From NCBI GenBank assembly GCA_001465935.1, contig LNKV01000020.1, positions 751,252 to 815,251 of the forward strand: a DNA stretch of 64,000 nt. Direction: 5' to 3'. The stretch comes from Clarireedia homoeocarpa. Its lineage: Eukaryota > Ascomycota > Leotiomycetes > Helotiales > Rutstroemiaceae. Under the pieces are notes generated by a model. It was not told the origin of the DNA and made no database searches. It saw nothing but the letters and a program-made list of their open reading frames with translations. Each line of letters opens with the position of its first letter. The stretch's first letter is position 1. This document shows positions 33,353-45,877 of the stretch, in pieces. The translations under genes and the position numbers were made by a program.

Positions 33353-34921
33353 TCACGCCAGTTCAGCTTCTAACGCGGCATAGTTTGTTCCAACACCATA
33401 ATGGATTTTCCTCAGTCTTAGTCCGGACGACTCTAGCAGATCCCTCCATTGCTTCTCGGTTCTTTCACGACCATTTAACATCATCATCGTTATATCCATC
33501 CATGCAGTTTCGACGTCAGCTTTGGCTGGTGGGATGACGATCTCTGAGACGACCAATCTCGATTTCCCAGGTTCCATCGCAGCAGCGATCTGCTTGAGAA
33601 TCTTCACGCAATCATCATCGGGCCAATCGTGGAGACATCTGCGGATGTAGTAAATTGCGGCTCCTAATGCACGTCAGTGAGGATATGGGAGACGAAGTCT
33701 TCTTGGGGGCATTACCTTTCAAGGGTTGGGGTGTGAAGAAATCATACTCCATCTTCTTAATTTCAGGGAGATTATCACCTATCGATTTGAGGACCTCGGG
33801 TCGTTCTTGCAAGACGACTTGACCAGGAATACCAGCAACGAACTCCTTAATTTTCTTGGTCACGTGTCCACTTCCGCCACCAATATCGACGACTAATACA
33901 GTCTCATCATCTGTTTGCAGCTTGCTCAGCTCCTCTGTAAATGGGAAAACACCTGCCGTCCATTTCGTTGCCTCACTCTGTGCGATCATGGCAAGGTTCA
34001 GATTCTCAAACCGATCAGGAAACGATCCAATATACTCCCACATATTCTTGTCTCCGGTTTGATGGGCATAGCAATAAGGGTTTTTAAGGTGATCTTCTGG
34101 ACTCTTGAAGCCAGTGTTGCGGAAAAATTCATACATCCGAGCGTTCGCAAGGTTGTATTCATCGTACCTACAAACATTTATTAGAAAAGGTTTCAGATTC
34201 AGGGACATGCCGGCTAACATTAGTTTGAAAATACCTCGGATTTCAGGAACTACATATACCATCGAGTATGGTGTATGCTTATAGACTTCCTCTCCGACTT
34301 CTTCAAATGGTCCAAGAGGAGTGAGGACTCTCATGAGACGTACTGTTCATTGTGGTCAGTTGACCAACCACCAAAGGGGTAGCAAAATTCATTTCAAACT
34401 TACCCAGAAGGTCTTTCTCTACTCCCAGTTTCTTTGCCAGAGTGCTAGCACTAGCAGAAGATCCATCCAGGGGTATAACATCAAAAACACCCATTTCCAG
34501 AACAGCTCTTAAACTTCCTGAATGCACCGACTATGTTCACGTGATCAACACTCAGCTGAATTGCTCCCTAGCTACTTTCTTCTAATACTCGCATCCACCC
34601 GTGTTGTGTTCATAATGATTAGAGATCAAAGTATGCAACAAACAAAAAAAATAAAAATAAATAAAAAAACAAATAATATCTCACATTTTCAAAATTAGAG
34701 AAAACCATATCAACGGGTCCCCGAACCGTGGTCATCAGATTTGACGTGGCCATGAAAAGGTTGACATGCTTTTCGCTCACCTCGCCTGAGGAATTGATAT
34801 CTTTTCGCCCCAGATTCTTGGTCGCTATTTCGGCATATACATCTATGGCTGTGCTGACTTTAGACAGCATATCTTTCATGGCCGCGACCTCTTGCGCCAA
34901 TGATTCTGCGGTCTTCTCCAT
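33353..34921 (-). CDS. SAM-dependent O-methyltransferase (class II, secondary-metabolite type)
   Basis: Five exons (34921-34685, 34530-34404, 34342-34219, 34167-33716, 33663-33353) give 416 residues. The N-terminal helical/winged-helix part (VRGPVDMVFSNFEN, LRAVLEMGVFDVI) serves dimerisation and substrate binding in this family. The SAM site is VLVVDIGGGSGHVT. The catalytic His is in IRRCLHDWPDDDCVKIL, formed across the last intron. The third intron (34168-34218, 51 bp) keeps the frame if unspliced, so it is easily missed; removing it gives FKLMYDEYNLANARMY, as expected. Relatives methylate hydroxyls of polyketides and other aromatic products. No polyketide synthase or other pathway gene is adjacent, so this is an orphan tailoring-type enzyme. 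Convergent with GPI8, about 100 bp between stops. Confidence 0.9.
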
Positions 34922-37389
34922 TATGCTTTGCGACTGTGATATCTGCGTCGTAAACCGACCTCGACTCGATGCGACTCAAGATGCCGATAGGTTCCTGCGC
35001 TGCGCTCCACAAAAGTAAGGGTTTTCCTAGGGATTAACCAATCGATGACCTGGCTGTTCAAGCTCGATTGCTGGATTCGAGTCTGACAACAGGAAAAAAG
35101 GTTCTGTGCAGAAGTCGTATGATGATAGGGTTACGATGGAAAGATGCAAGTATAAGATATTCTCATGCAGTAATGGTTACAGTTTTTGTCAAGTTGTTAA
35201 GAGGACAGGACCATTATCATACAGTTGAGATTCAATATAGGCCTACTAGATTCAGTCTAATACTAGCACTAGAGGTGACGAACTATGAGCTTTTAAGGAG
35301 TAGTTAGGCTGTTGGTTTTTTGGCGATGACTATAGAATTCGTTACTGTACTATTACCGTACACCGTCTACTCGAAGAAGGATATTTTAGAGAACGGGCTT
35401 GTCTACGGTGGACATTGGACACCCGGATATAGCCACCGATAGAGGACAGTGTATCTTTCGTGCGCCGGCATGATAAGGGGAACACCGGATGCTTCATGAA
35501 CGGATCATAGATCGAATGCCCAAAATGGATGATGGTCCGAGATAGTCGGGCGGGTTTTTGATGTCCGCATCCACGCCGCCGGTTTCAGAAGGCGAGTTCT
35601 CAACAAAAACTTCAGCAGTGTGCAGTTGAGTGTGCTACTGTACGAAGTAATAGGTGGCATTTTGACCAAGATTGAAGAGCCTCATTCGCCGTGATTGTCT
35701 CAATTCTCTGGGTTTATCCGAATGATATTAGCTTCCGATACCTTTGTATGCCATTAGTTGCAGACATGAAAACCTCCTACTGAGCAAGTTACAACGAAGC
35801 AAAAAATCTCCATTTATTCTGTCACTCATCATTCAGACAGCTTTTCCCGCAAATCCTATCCTATCCTATCCCATGATTGGCAAGACAATAGTCGTCGAAA
35901 AGCGGCAATATGAGGGACAATTCCTATTGGTGTGTGACACAAAATGGATAGGGGGGTTATCGAGGGAAGTGGAAGGGAAGGCGGGGGAAAAAAGGCGTGG
36001 GAGGCAGGAATGGCACGGTGAAGAATCAAGATGTAGAATCAAGATGTACTGGGTACTGGGAAGGGAGAAGGATCGGGATGTAACCGGGATGCAACCGGGA
36101 TAAAACCACTCATATTCCCTACCTTCCATCGGCAAACACCATGTAAGAACCCTTTTCGAACTTCTTCCCCCGCCTCTGTTCATTTAGGACGCACTCACAC
36201 TGCAACCAGCCACGACTGCAAGACTGCACGACTGCACGACTGCACGACTGCACGACTGCACATATTGCGCACATTGCACCCAAAGGCACACGGAAAGTGG
36301 CACGAGTGGCTCGAAGGAAGGATAAGCATCAAATGGTTCAGCGGAGAAAAACTGTTTGTGGCACACGAAGATCGATCTTGATGTCGTGGTCAGGGGCAAG
36401 GTCAAGGTCAAGGTCAAGGTCAAGGGTACGGGTAAGTAGGGGAAAAGGTAACTAAATGCGGGCAATACCGCACAATACTGAACAATACTGAAGCCATCCA
36501 TAAGCCAATAATCCTACTTACTGTATAGACTATAGTTCACAATCTAGTTCTACCTACTGTACTGTACTGTACCACCCACCACCCACCACCCCACTACACA
36601 GCCATACCGCAGCTAGACAGGCACGTAGGTCAGATAGCTAGACGTATCCATCCTCCATCGTTCCATCGCATCTGTCTATCCATACTCCATCCTCCTTCCT
36701 CCTTCCTCCATATTCCATCATCGTAAGCAGGCACTACCGGCTCCAGCACAGCACTAAATCACACCTCGCCCCCCCTCCCCCCCCCCGTCCCCCCCGAAAA
36801 ACCCACGCATGGAGGAGGGGAGAGGGGGAGGGTAAGAAAGTGATATGTTGTCTTGTAATCTCCATCCGTGGCATGGCTGCTTGGACTAGAACAACCAAAC
36901 ACCACCAAGCACCATTCGCCTCGGCCCCGCCAGGAAATTAGTTCTAAGTCTTACGATTACTCTAGTTTCACTCTGCGTTGCGCTCGATAAAACAACAATT
37001 CATCACACTTATAACCTACCAAGCAAAGTACGTACATTAAATACATGTACTGGATTTATCCATCTTTTGACTCAATACATCCCTTACAAAAACTAATCTA
37101 GTCCCATCTACGAGTAGTTGTTTTGATAGCTCTGCGAAGGACACCCAACTGTTGGTGGCTTAAATTGATAACTGCCCAAGCGTCGGTGTCAGTGTCAGTG
37201 TCAGTGTCAGTGCCTGTCTGTACACACTTCTGTTCTGCAGCTGCATTGTACAGTAGTAGCTCGTGCTTTGCTTTGTACCTCGTGCCTTGCAAGTTACATC
37301 GTTCGCACCGATTTACTAGGTACCTTATTGGGATATTCATCAGAGGGAAAAGGAAAGCAAAGCAGAGAAACAGACAGAAAATCATAGCC
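34922..37389. other. Long intergenic region with short tandem repeats
   Basis: About 2.5 kb with no supported gene. It includes a GACTGCAC array (36219-36261), an AAGGTC array (about 36399-36425), C/G-rich tracts near 36770-36840 and a GTGTCA array (37185-37212) just upstream of the LaeA-like gene. The last kilobase is presumably a long promoter and 5' UTR. Confidence 0.5.
36219..36261 (+). repeat. 9-bp repeat (GACTGCAC-type)
   Basis: About five tandem copies of a CGACTGCA-containing 9-mer, about 1.1 kb upstream of the LaeA-like start. It is followed 140 bp later by an AAGGTC hexamer array. Confidence 0.85.
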
Positions 37390-38813
37390 ATGTCACAAGC
37401 ACCGGCGGCGGGGGCACCGGGCTCGGGAGATCCCCTTCAATCTCAGTCGGGGAGTGCGAGTCCGCATCCACCAGCACCAGCACCAGCAGCAACCACCACC
37501 ACCGCACCTTCAGGTACGGCCGCGACTGGCGATAATGATACCGCGCACGATAATGCTCCCGCTGATGACGGTGACCAAGACGATGAACACGTCGAAGTAG
37601 TAAGTTTTCACCCTGCGTCCATCATCACCAAGTCACGAGGTCTATGGTCTTTTCAAATATCATTCACATCCCATTCCATCCCAACTCCATTTAACCACCC
37701 AACCAGGACACCCAAAGCGAAGCCGACTCTAGCTACGACTACGAAGGATCCATCAGTTCCTCAACATCCATATCGTCCTCGATCCTAAACTACACCTACG
37801 AAAACGGGCGCCGCTACCACGCCTACCGCTCCGGCGAATACATGCTCCCGAACGACGAGCAAGAGCAACAGCGCCTGGACCTCAAACACCACGTCTTCAA
37901 GCTCGTTCTCGGCGGGCGTCTCTTTTGCGCCCCCATCGACCCCAACCCGCAACGCATCCTCGACGTCGGCACCGGCACCGGTCTCTGGGCCATCGAAGCC
38001 GCCGATGAGTTCCCCTCCGCCGAAGTCACCGGCATCGATCTCAGCCCCATTCAGCCCGCCTGGGTGCCACCCAACTGCAAGTTCATCGTCGACAACGCCG
38101 AAGACGACTGGGTGTACTCATCCAAGTTCGACCTGATCCACTGGCGAGTGCTGGCGTCGGGCATCCGTGACTGGCCGCGCTTGTTCGCGCAGGCGTATGC
38201 CAATGTGAAGGAGGGCGGGTGGGTCGAGGCGCAGGAACATGATGTGCGCATTGAGAGCGATGATGACACGGTGAAGAACGCGCCGCATTTGGAGAGGTTC
38301 TTTAAGTTGATTGATGAGGCCAGTGTGAAGAATGGGAAGATGATGGATATGGTTGCGGAGAAGCAGAAGGAGTGGATGATTCAGGCGGGGTTTGTGGATG
38401 TGCATGATCAGGTTTATAAGGTAGGTTTTTTTTCTTCTTCTTATCTTTTTTTTTAATTCTTCATTCCCGTTTTCTTCCTACCTAATTTAGTCTCATAATC
38501 TGAGATTCCCCACTCACTTGCGTTTTCGGAGTGAGGGCAGTCTTACTAACAACAAAACCAGGTCCCCATCGGCCGCTGGCCCAAAGATAGACGTCTCAAG
38601 GAAATTGGCATGTACTACCAAGCACAATGTCTGGACGCCGTCGAACCGATCAGTGTAGCGCTGTTCACCAGAGTCCTGGGATACTCGTATGAAGAGGCGC
38701 AGGTGATGATGGTGGGACCCAGGAATGATATGAAGAATCCAAACGCGCACGTTTATATGAAGTTCCACTTTGTGTACGGGAGGAAACCGTTTGCAGGGGA
38801 GGTGTTGGCGTAA
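37390..38813 (+). CDS. LaeA-like / TAM-domain methyltransferase
   Basis: Exons 37390-37599, 37707-38420 and 38562-38813 give 391 residues. The first ~100 are low-complexity (Ala/Pro/Thr- then Asp/Ser-rich). The domain starts at SSILNYTYENGRRYHAYRSG, a block shared by this fungal methyltransferase group. SAM binding is at RILDVGTGTGLWAIEAADE with the acidic strand TGIDLSPIQPAWVPPNC. Then come FDLIHWRVLASGIRDW and GGWVEAQEHD, and after the last intron VPIGRWPKDRRLKEIG. This architecture is that of the LaeA/Llm methyltransferases, of which LaeA controls secondary metabolism. Genomes hold many paralogues, so orthology to LaeA itself is not claimed; C-terminal similarity suggests one of the Llm-type members. 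No ATG occurs in the open frame upstream of 37390. Confidence 0.88.
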
Positions 38814-39967
38814 GAGGTGGCTGGGTAGGTGATGGTGTGGAAATAGAAATAAAGATGGAGATGCAGATGCTAGAAGAGAGGGGGTGATGCAATGCATGGA
38901 TTTATGTATGGGAGAAATCGAACTGCATAAAGATCATCGGGAAATTGTATCTAGGATTGTGAAGAAGTAGGTCAGGATTGTCTAGCGATGGGAGGAGGAG
39001 GAGGAGAAGGAGTGGATATATTCTCGAGTTGTTATACTCTACATATTCATTCACGCCTCTATCCGAGATTTAGAATCAGTTGGGGAGGGGGATCTTGGGT
39101 TGATAGGATATCCAGTAGAACAGAGCATAAACATAACGTTGGTCTTATAAATTCGTACCCCAGTTCCATTTTTGATGATTACCCTGTCTGATGTCGTTAG
39201 TGATGTTGCTTGGTGCCGGCCGTGAGAGATGAATCAAGACCGCGAGAGAGCAGGAAAGATATATAGATATCTTTGGAATTCAAGTGATTGCTTGTTATGA
39301 CTACTGACTGACTGACACCCATATCAACCACCTCGACGAGTATACATACAATTTATTGGCTCAGCTCGGCCCTATCAAAGCTGCAGATGAAGTGAATCAT
39401 TTGACTATCAGTGCTCTGGAATAGTAAGTAGGCGGGCAGCTGGAATTCTGCGCACTGGCTGGAAAGAAAGAGATCATGATTATATATCTAAAACGGGTTC
39501 TGCTGCATGAAGAAGATTAAGGCACATTTCATCCTGTAGATGTGGACAAGCTGAATGGATGGTGGACGCACTGGTATTGGTGAAGAACGAATCTTGGGAT
39601 GGAAGTAAGTTTTAGAACAATGGGGAGGATGAATGAATGTATCGTTAAATTGAAACTGGTAGATGAACATCTAACAACAAATAACAAACTATAGACACAT
39701 AACGACACTCGGAATTGCTCTCTGGGTGATGGGATGTCTTCCATACCCGATATGTAACCATATTGCGTTTTTGACAACGCGAAACGACGTATAGTGGATT
39801 CATCGATCTTGCAAGGAAATACAGAAGACAGACAATCTCATCCCAATTGATTCATCTTGCATTAAATGATCACATTCTTCTCTCAATGTCCCAATTGCGC
39901 CACCCTCAATGCTTTTTCCCAAACTCCCCAAATTAACACCAAATCAAGATCTAGATATTCATCCCCT
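38814..39967. other. Convergent intergenic region, no gene seen
   Basis: About 1.1 kb between the stop codons of the LaeA-like gene and RPB5. Short minus-strand frames carry no recognisable features. A GGAGGAGGAGGAGAAGGAG run lies near 38990. Confidence 0.5.
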
Positions 39968-40752
39968 TCATACACACAATCTGTAACTAGCATATCGTCC
40001 GGCCGTCTCTGAGTTTCGAATAATCTTGACCACTTGCCCTCTCTTAAGTCCCAAGTACCTTGAAACTGGATCACCGACTTGGATACGCGGAAGTTGAGTA
40101 TCCTTCAATCTGTATCTCTGCAACAACTTTGTTCTCTCCTCCTTGCTCAAAAGAATATGTGTCGGAACCAATTCATGATGTGTGATGTTAACTAAAAGAT
40201 CTTGTTCGACGAAGACTTCGAGCTTGGTTTCCGATGCGACAGCAGGAATAATCTTCAATGCAGGACCGGACGGCGCAACAGGTGAGATGAGGATACCTGC
40301 TTTGAAGTTGTTTGAAGTGAGATGATGAGCAAATGTTCGCAGATGCTTCACGCCAATGGAACTCTCTGGATTCACCAAAAACTCAACCCAGATGGCGCCA
40401 ATCTCGGGAGCGGAAGGGTGTGGATTCTCTGGAGTTGGGGGATCGGCGTATTTCCTAATCATCTCGGAGCCTGGAATCGCAGAGAAGTTCAATGAACGAC
40501 GACTAAAAGCAAAAAGGTGGTTAGACAAAGAATCAAGTTTGCAAGAAACTGTGGCGCAACACACTCAACACTTCCATCTGCACTGGTATGCTTTCTTTTA
40601 AACTCCTCGAAAGACATGTTGACTTCTTCGTCGGCGAGAAGATAACCTCGGTCGCGGACCATTTCGTGAACGGTTCGAGAGCATCTCCAAAGCCTGGCGG
40701 CCTCACGATCGATTCCATCTTGCGCCCTGGATCCCATATCATCGTCGGCCAT
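39968..40752 (-). CDS. RPB5: RPB5 (RPABC1), shared subunit of RNA polymerases I, II and III
   Basis: Exons 40752-40565 and 40502-39968 give 240 residues. The N-terminal jaw domain starts REAARLWRCSRTVHEMVRDRGY and has MSFEEFKRKH. The C-terminal assembly domain is highly conserved: VVNITHHELVPTHI (here LVNITHHELVPTHILL), KLLQRYRLKDTQLPRIQ, DPVSRYLGLKRGQVVKIIR and SETAGRYASYR. The intron (40503-40564, 62 bp) uses donor GA|GTGTGT. Other nearby GT donors would break the frame into RRSLNFSA. Essential nuclear housekeeping protein. Confidence 0.95.
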
Positions 40753-41468
40753 TTTTGCGATTTCACGGATGCGGAGTTCTGGCGAAAGGTCGGCTATCGA
40801 CGTCGCAATGCAGTATTAAGCAAGCTGGCGAAGGGAATTAAATGATCAGTTAAGTTCGCGGGCGAGGTGTATAAACTGGCGTCGAGGGGGGGGGGGAGAG
40901 TGGAGGCTGTCGAGAGACGAATGAATGAATGAATGAATGTATTGCGATGGAGAAAGGTTCTTTGACGGTAACTTATTACCTGAGGTCAAAAATTGTTTGA
41001 AAGTTGCGTCAGTGGTTTTTACATTTTTGTTTGGCTGACCGTACAAGTATTCTTCTCTATGGCCAGCCGTATCATTTCTACGGTCATCCGCACGATCGAA
41101 TTTGTTCGTCGCAAATCAAGGGTGCAAAGTAAATCCGAAATAGCGCATGGGTGCAGCTAAAAAGTTTATGTGTCCACCACGCACAACCACAATTTCGCAA
41201 TTCGCATTCGATTTTGACCAAGTGCGAACTGCTCAGTCCTCGACTTCGTCCTTGTCCTGGTCCTTTACCCTCGACATTGCCCGGTCGAACTCCTCCAGTT
41301 CTTGTTATTCATACCTTGTTCGGGTATAACATTCACTTATCCTTCTAAAAGCCCCTCGTTCTTTGGTTGGATATCTGCCTGTGAGGATCTGGAAGGAAAG
41401 AGATCTACTGCTTGTCTGTCCTTAAACCCATCCCCCCACTACCCACCTCGCACCACCAGCACGGAATC
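40753..41468. promoter_or_regulatory. Divergent promoter region of RPB5 and the BFR1-like gene
   Basis: About 700 bp between divergent start codons, with a G-run (40889-40897) and a GAAT microsatellite (40918-40939). No gene seen. Confidence 0.5.
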
Positions 41469-43225
41469 ATGGCCGAGCTAGCTACACCATCTGCCGCGAC
41501 CATGTTCGACGGAGGGGCTCCAGAGAAGACCAAGGACACCAGTGTTCGGCCTACCAAGCCAGACGAGGCGGAATACAAGAAGAATCTGGCCAAGGCGGAC
41601 AAGGAGCTCAAGGAAGCTCAATCAAAATTTGTATGTACATTACTTTTAGATACTGTTGGGAACAATCAAGATATCTATTCCTGCGCAGCGGCAGACTGCA
41701 TGAACCTGAAACTAATTGCTTGCTGCAGAATGCCGCCAAAGCCAAACTCGATGTAGCTCAGCCAAACAAGAACAAGGACTCACCTACAGCCAAACGTCGA
41801 TCCGATCTTATCGCTCAATTGAAGGCTATCAAGGAACAACAATCTTCCACCAAGTCTGGTCGCATGCAAGTCTTCGATCAAATCAAAAAACTTGACGAGC
41901 AAATCAAGGCCAAGAGCAGTGAACAGAAGGCTGCCAAGTCAAAGGTCGGCTTCAAGAATGTCGATGAATTGGACCGTGAGATTGAGCGACTACAAAAAGC
42001 CGTCGATGCTGCCAACATGAAGATCGTTGACGAAAGGAAAACCTTGACCGAGATCTCGAATTTGAGGAAACAGCGCAAGGGATTCTCTGGATTTGACGAG
42101 ACCGAGAAGGCCATTGAGGCATTGAAGGCAAAGAAGAAGTCTCTGCAAGACACCTTGGACGACCCGGAAGCCAAAGCTCTTTCCGACAAGTACTCTTCCC
42201 TTCAGGCCGAACTGGATACCTTGAAGGCCGAACAAGAAGAAGCCTACCAAAACTTTGGCTCGCTCAAGGCTGAGAAGGACAAACTTTACAAAGAACAACA
42301 AGACAAATGGGTTGCCTACAAGAAACTCCAGGACGACTACCACCAAGGTGTCCGCGACTTCAAGAACTACGAATGGAACCAACGTCAAAAGGCTCGCGAA
42401 CGTCAAAAGGCAGAATATGAGAAACGTGAGAACGAAAGGAAAAAGGAAAGGGCCCAAAAGTTGCTCGCAGAAGCTAGTGACCCAGCTTACTTGGACGAAA
42501 TCAGACTTGCTGAGAGTGTCCTTCGTTACCTTGATCCGTCATCTACCTCTGCCAAAGCACCATTGCAAGCACCAAGTGGACTCGAAGCTGCCCCTGGAAG
42601 AACTGTCGACGATTCTGGATTGAAGGGGGTTCGAGTCGTGAAGAAGGAAGACCGCGAAGAGGATTATTTCAAGGGTACCGGCGGAAAGAAAGGAAAGAAG
42701 GGCAAAAAGGGAACTGCAACCGCATCACCCGCTTCCACCCCTCCGGCATCCGGCAAATATAGCTGCCCACCAGCTGTCATGGAAGATTTGAGCAAAATGG
42801 GTCTTGACCCACCGATGAGCGCAGCTGATGTTCCAGCTGTCACCGAGAAGGTTAAGGCTAAATTGGCACACTGGAAGGAAGATCAAGAAGCCCAGACCAA
42901 ACGAGTAAGTTCCACCACAGCGCTCCACACTTTCTTATTCCATGTTCTGCATGCGAAACAATGCAACGGGAAAATCAAACCACTAACATAAATTCTGCAG
43001 AACATTGCCAAAGCACAAAAGGAAGTTGAACGACTTGATGCAGAGGACCAATCGACACCAGAAGTTCCCGGTACCCCAGCCACTAACGGGCATGGTGAAA
43101 CGAAGGCCACGGCATCTGTAGATGAGGGTGGATCTGTTGCCAACGAAGTGGAATTGATCAAGGGAGCTGTGGCGGACGTGGCAGCGGACCTAAAAGCTGC
43201 TTCGTTGGAAGATCAGCAGGAGTAA
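41469..43225 (+). CDS. Bfr1-like nuclear segregation / mRNP coiled-coil protein
   Basis: Exons 41469-41630, 41729-42904 and 43001-43225 give 520 residues. Residues ~25-300 are a nearly continuous coiled coil (QIKKLDEQIKAKSSEQKAA, LQAELDTLKAEQEEAYQNF). The family block KWVAYKKLQDDYHQGVRDF lies near residue 260. KKGKKGKKG is a basic patch before a conserved C-terminal helix pair (AVMEDLSKMGLDPPMS). Yeast Bfr1 associates with polysomal mRNPs at the ER and affects ploidy and brefeldin A resistance. That role is inferred by family. An unspliced reading begins at 41633 and would miss the true N terminus; the ATG at 41469 is preceded by stops. Confidence 0.88.
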
Positions 43226-43563
43226 GGAAATCGGGAACTGGGGGAAAAATAAAACATAAAAGTTCCGAACATGGAAAATCTGATACACTTATCTACTTCA
43301 TTTGAGTTTTGGTGATGCATTTATTCATGGGTTGGATTTTGGGGTGGTGAAGGTGATGATGGGTGAGGGGGACGGGGAGGGTGGTACAAAAAAGCAATTA
43401 AGATACTCGTAGATACCTACTACATTTTACGGTTTAAGATGATGAGAACATTTCCACCAAAAATTTCCTAACTACTTCCCTCCTACCCGGCTTTATCTAC
43501 CTGCAGTGTTTTTATCTTCGTGCTTGATGTAGATTATCCAGTGTTCTTTCTCACTTTGCATGC

Positions 43564-43594
<31 letters not shown>

Positions 43595-44825
43595 ACTGCT
43601 GCTCCATACCACCCACCGACCGACCGTCTTTGACTCCGAGGCATTGGGGGGAAGGGGGAAGGGGAAAGGGGGAAAGGGCACGCACGCACGTTGTACGAAC
43701 TACTCCTGTAGCTAAGTTAGTATTCTATCTATATTTCTCTAACTAGTGCTTAGGGGTTCCGGGCGTGAGTTGTTCTTTACTTTTTACTCTTACTTTGCTT
43801 TTCCTTATTCATTGATCGGTCATTGTTGGCGTTGGAATTCCTCGTACTTGTACTTGTAGATGATATGGATTTTGCAATAGGGGTTCTGGGGAGGGGATTT
43901 TTTTTTTTGGATGGGGAGATGAATGAGATCAGCAGGTAGGTAATTTAGGTTAGGTAGATAGATGTTTAAATAACTACTCGTATCTTAACTTGACAAAACA
44001 CAAGTTAGAGAGAGGTAAATGAAAGGAAAGGAAATGAAATGAAATGTCCTTCTCCAATTCCTATTCCCATTCCTATTCCTATTGCTATTACCACTTATAA
44101 CAAGATAGATAGTTAGATAGATAGACAGGCACATAGACAGGCTAAAGCAAAAAATATATACATGGTATAGTATAAGATCGTTCATCGGATCTTACAGGTA
44201 TGAAAAGATAACGATGATGATGATAGGAAATATAAACGTCAAATAGCCGCCACCGATAAATAGATGGAGAAGCCCCAGAAATTCACTTCGCCATGCTGCT
44301 TGCTGTACTGTACGCCGTATGATATGTATGGTATGAAAGGAATGCCGATAGGAGATTGATAGATAGATGGAGATTGAGACGAGATGAGACGAGGAGGTAT
44401 TGTGAAGTGATGACCTGCATCGAATCGACGAAAACACTGTACTGGTAGGAAAACGAGAGAAACGCCGGTATATGCACGCAACTATGAAGGTGGTGTGTTA
44501 ATGGGTGATGCATTCTTGTGAAGGAGCTCAGTGAGTATGTTAAGGTATGTAAGGTAAGAACGTACATGTAGATAGAGTCCTTCGTTCAGCACCTCTTTAT
44601 TGATCCTCCCCTCCTCCGCCACTTCCTCCTCTGCTTTCGAATATGATATTCATTTCATTCAATCGTTCGTTCATTGATCATAGCCCAGCCCATTTTCTTT
44701 CCATCGTCTTCGGCATCAGCATCATCATCATCATCATCATCATCAAAAATATCCACATCCAGTTTATCATCAAGTCCAACTAGCCATCCATCATGTAAGC
44801 GTTTATCAATCAATCAGTCAATCAA
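43226..44825. other. Intergenic region with trinucleotide repeats
   Basis: About 1.6 kb with no supported gene. Contents include a CTG run (43561-43602), T and G runs near 43900, GATA-type repeats near 44105-44130, and a CAT run (about 44716-44744). Confidence 0.5.
43559..43603 (+). repeat. CTG trinucleotide microsatellite
   Basis: About 14 units of CTG with two CTA interruptions, located about 340 bp after the BFR1-like stop. Confidence 0.9.
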
Positions 44826-45877
44826 TCAATAAGGGTTAACATAGGCATACCCCGTTGCAGGCGCATACGCAGGCTGAACCCTCCTCGAAGGCGGCGGTGC
44901 ATGGATGCCTCCCGGTGGTGGAGGCGCAGTCATCGGTCTCGAGGTCGCCCGCTCCCGATGCACACTATCTCTCCTCTCACGATGTCCCTCGCCAGCCGGT
45001 GTCCCAATCCTCCTCTGCCGCCTCTCGATCGGTTCCGCAATCCCAGGTGTACTCCCTCTCTCTGGTCTCTCCCTCTCGCGAGGAGCTTTTCGTCCACCGC
45101 CACCCAGCGCGCTGAGTGGTGGGTCTCGCACGCCGGGCTCGTCGTCTGCGGGGAGGGTCAGTTCGACCAGGCTGAAGAAGTATTCGAGGACTTCAGGGTA
45201 GCGTTGGACGCTGGCGCGCCAGTCTTCGTCGATGCCGCGTTTAAGCTCGGCGTCGGCCTGGGAGATTTCGGAGGGGTGTGGACGCGCGTTGTAGTAGTAG
45301 GCGGCTCGCTCGGTGATGCGGTGGATCTGTGAGGCGTGCTCTTCTTTGCGGCGGGTCGTAAGCACGCTGAAGTAGGAGAGGATGTAGTCTTGGGCGTGGC
45401 CTCGGACCCAGGTTCTGTGGGGTGGGAAGGTTAGTTATGGGGAGAGGGAAGGGGGGGGGGAGGGGGGAGAGGGGGGTGTTTGAAGAAGAAAGGAAGGAGT
45501 GTAGAAGGTGGTGTTGAGAAGTGATTGGAGTAGGTGGTGAGGACTGGTGAGAAGGGGTGACAGCGTCATTGAGCAAGCAAGTGCTTGACGGCATGATTGA
45601 CGTAAAGTCGAGGCATTGGTCGACCAGGGCCCAGGTTGTAGAGAATCTGGTGATGGTGATCAAGTGGTCATGGCAGGATTGAAGTGTTATAAGTGGGCAA
45701 GGGTCCCATCAACGGATTGGCAACGCAATTGGAACAACCCATGACATACCTTATATCATTATATACACTCGTCATCATTCTTTGTTCAGCCTGGCGGACG
45801 GCAACGGTAAGACCATTGGCTTCGCATTCGCATTTGGCAGTTGCTGGTTGAGAGCATATCGCACAATCGGGGTCCAT
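44826..45877 (-). CDS. Conserved fungal protein of unknown function with CxxC-x7-CxC motif
   Basis: Exons 45877-45750 and 45414-44826 give 238 residues. The N terminus has four Cys as C5-x2-C8 and C16-x-C18 (MDPDCAICSQPATAKCEC), which looks like a small metal-binding knuckle. VRQAEQRMMTSVYNDI, TWVRGHAQDYILSYF and the helical RKEEHASQIHRITERAAYYY follow. The C-terminal half is Arg/Pro-rich and probably disordered (RRQRRIGTPAGEGHRERRD, APPPPGGIHAPPPSRR). I recognise this combination as conserved across filamentous ascomycetes, without a known function. The 335-bp intron is long for this genome, but the donor (AG|GTATGT) and acceptor (ACAG) rebuild IRTWVRGHAQDY exactly. An ATG further upstream (45922, in frame) would add 15 residues; I chose the one next to the Cys motif. 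Confidence 0.78.

Noticed and set aside
37123..37389. Upstream extension of the LaeA-like protein
   Set aside because: Open but without ATG; includes the GTGTCA microsatellite.
45241..45663. 140-codon minus-strand frame in the intron of the CxxC protein
   Set aside because: Overlaps the next exon in another frame and is Pro/Ser low-complexity.
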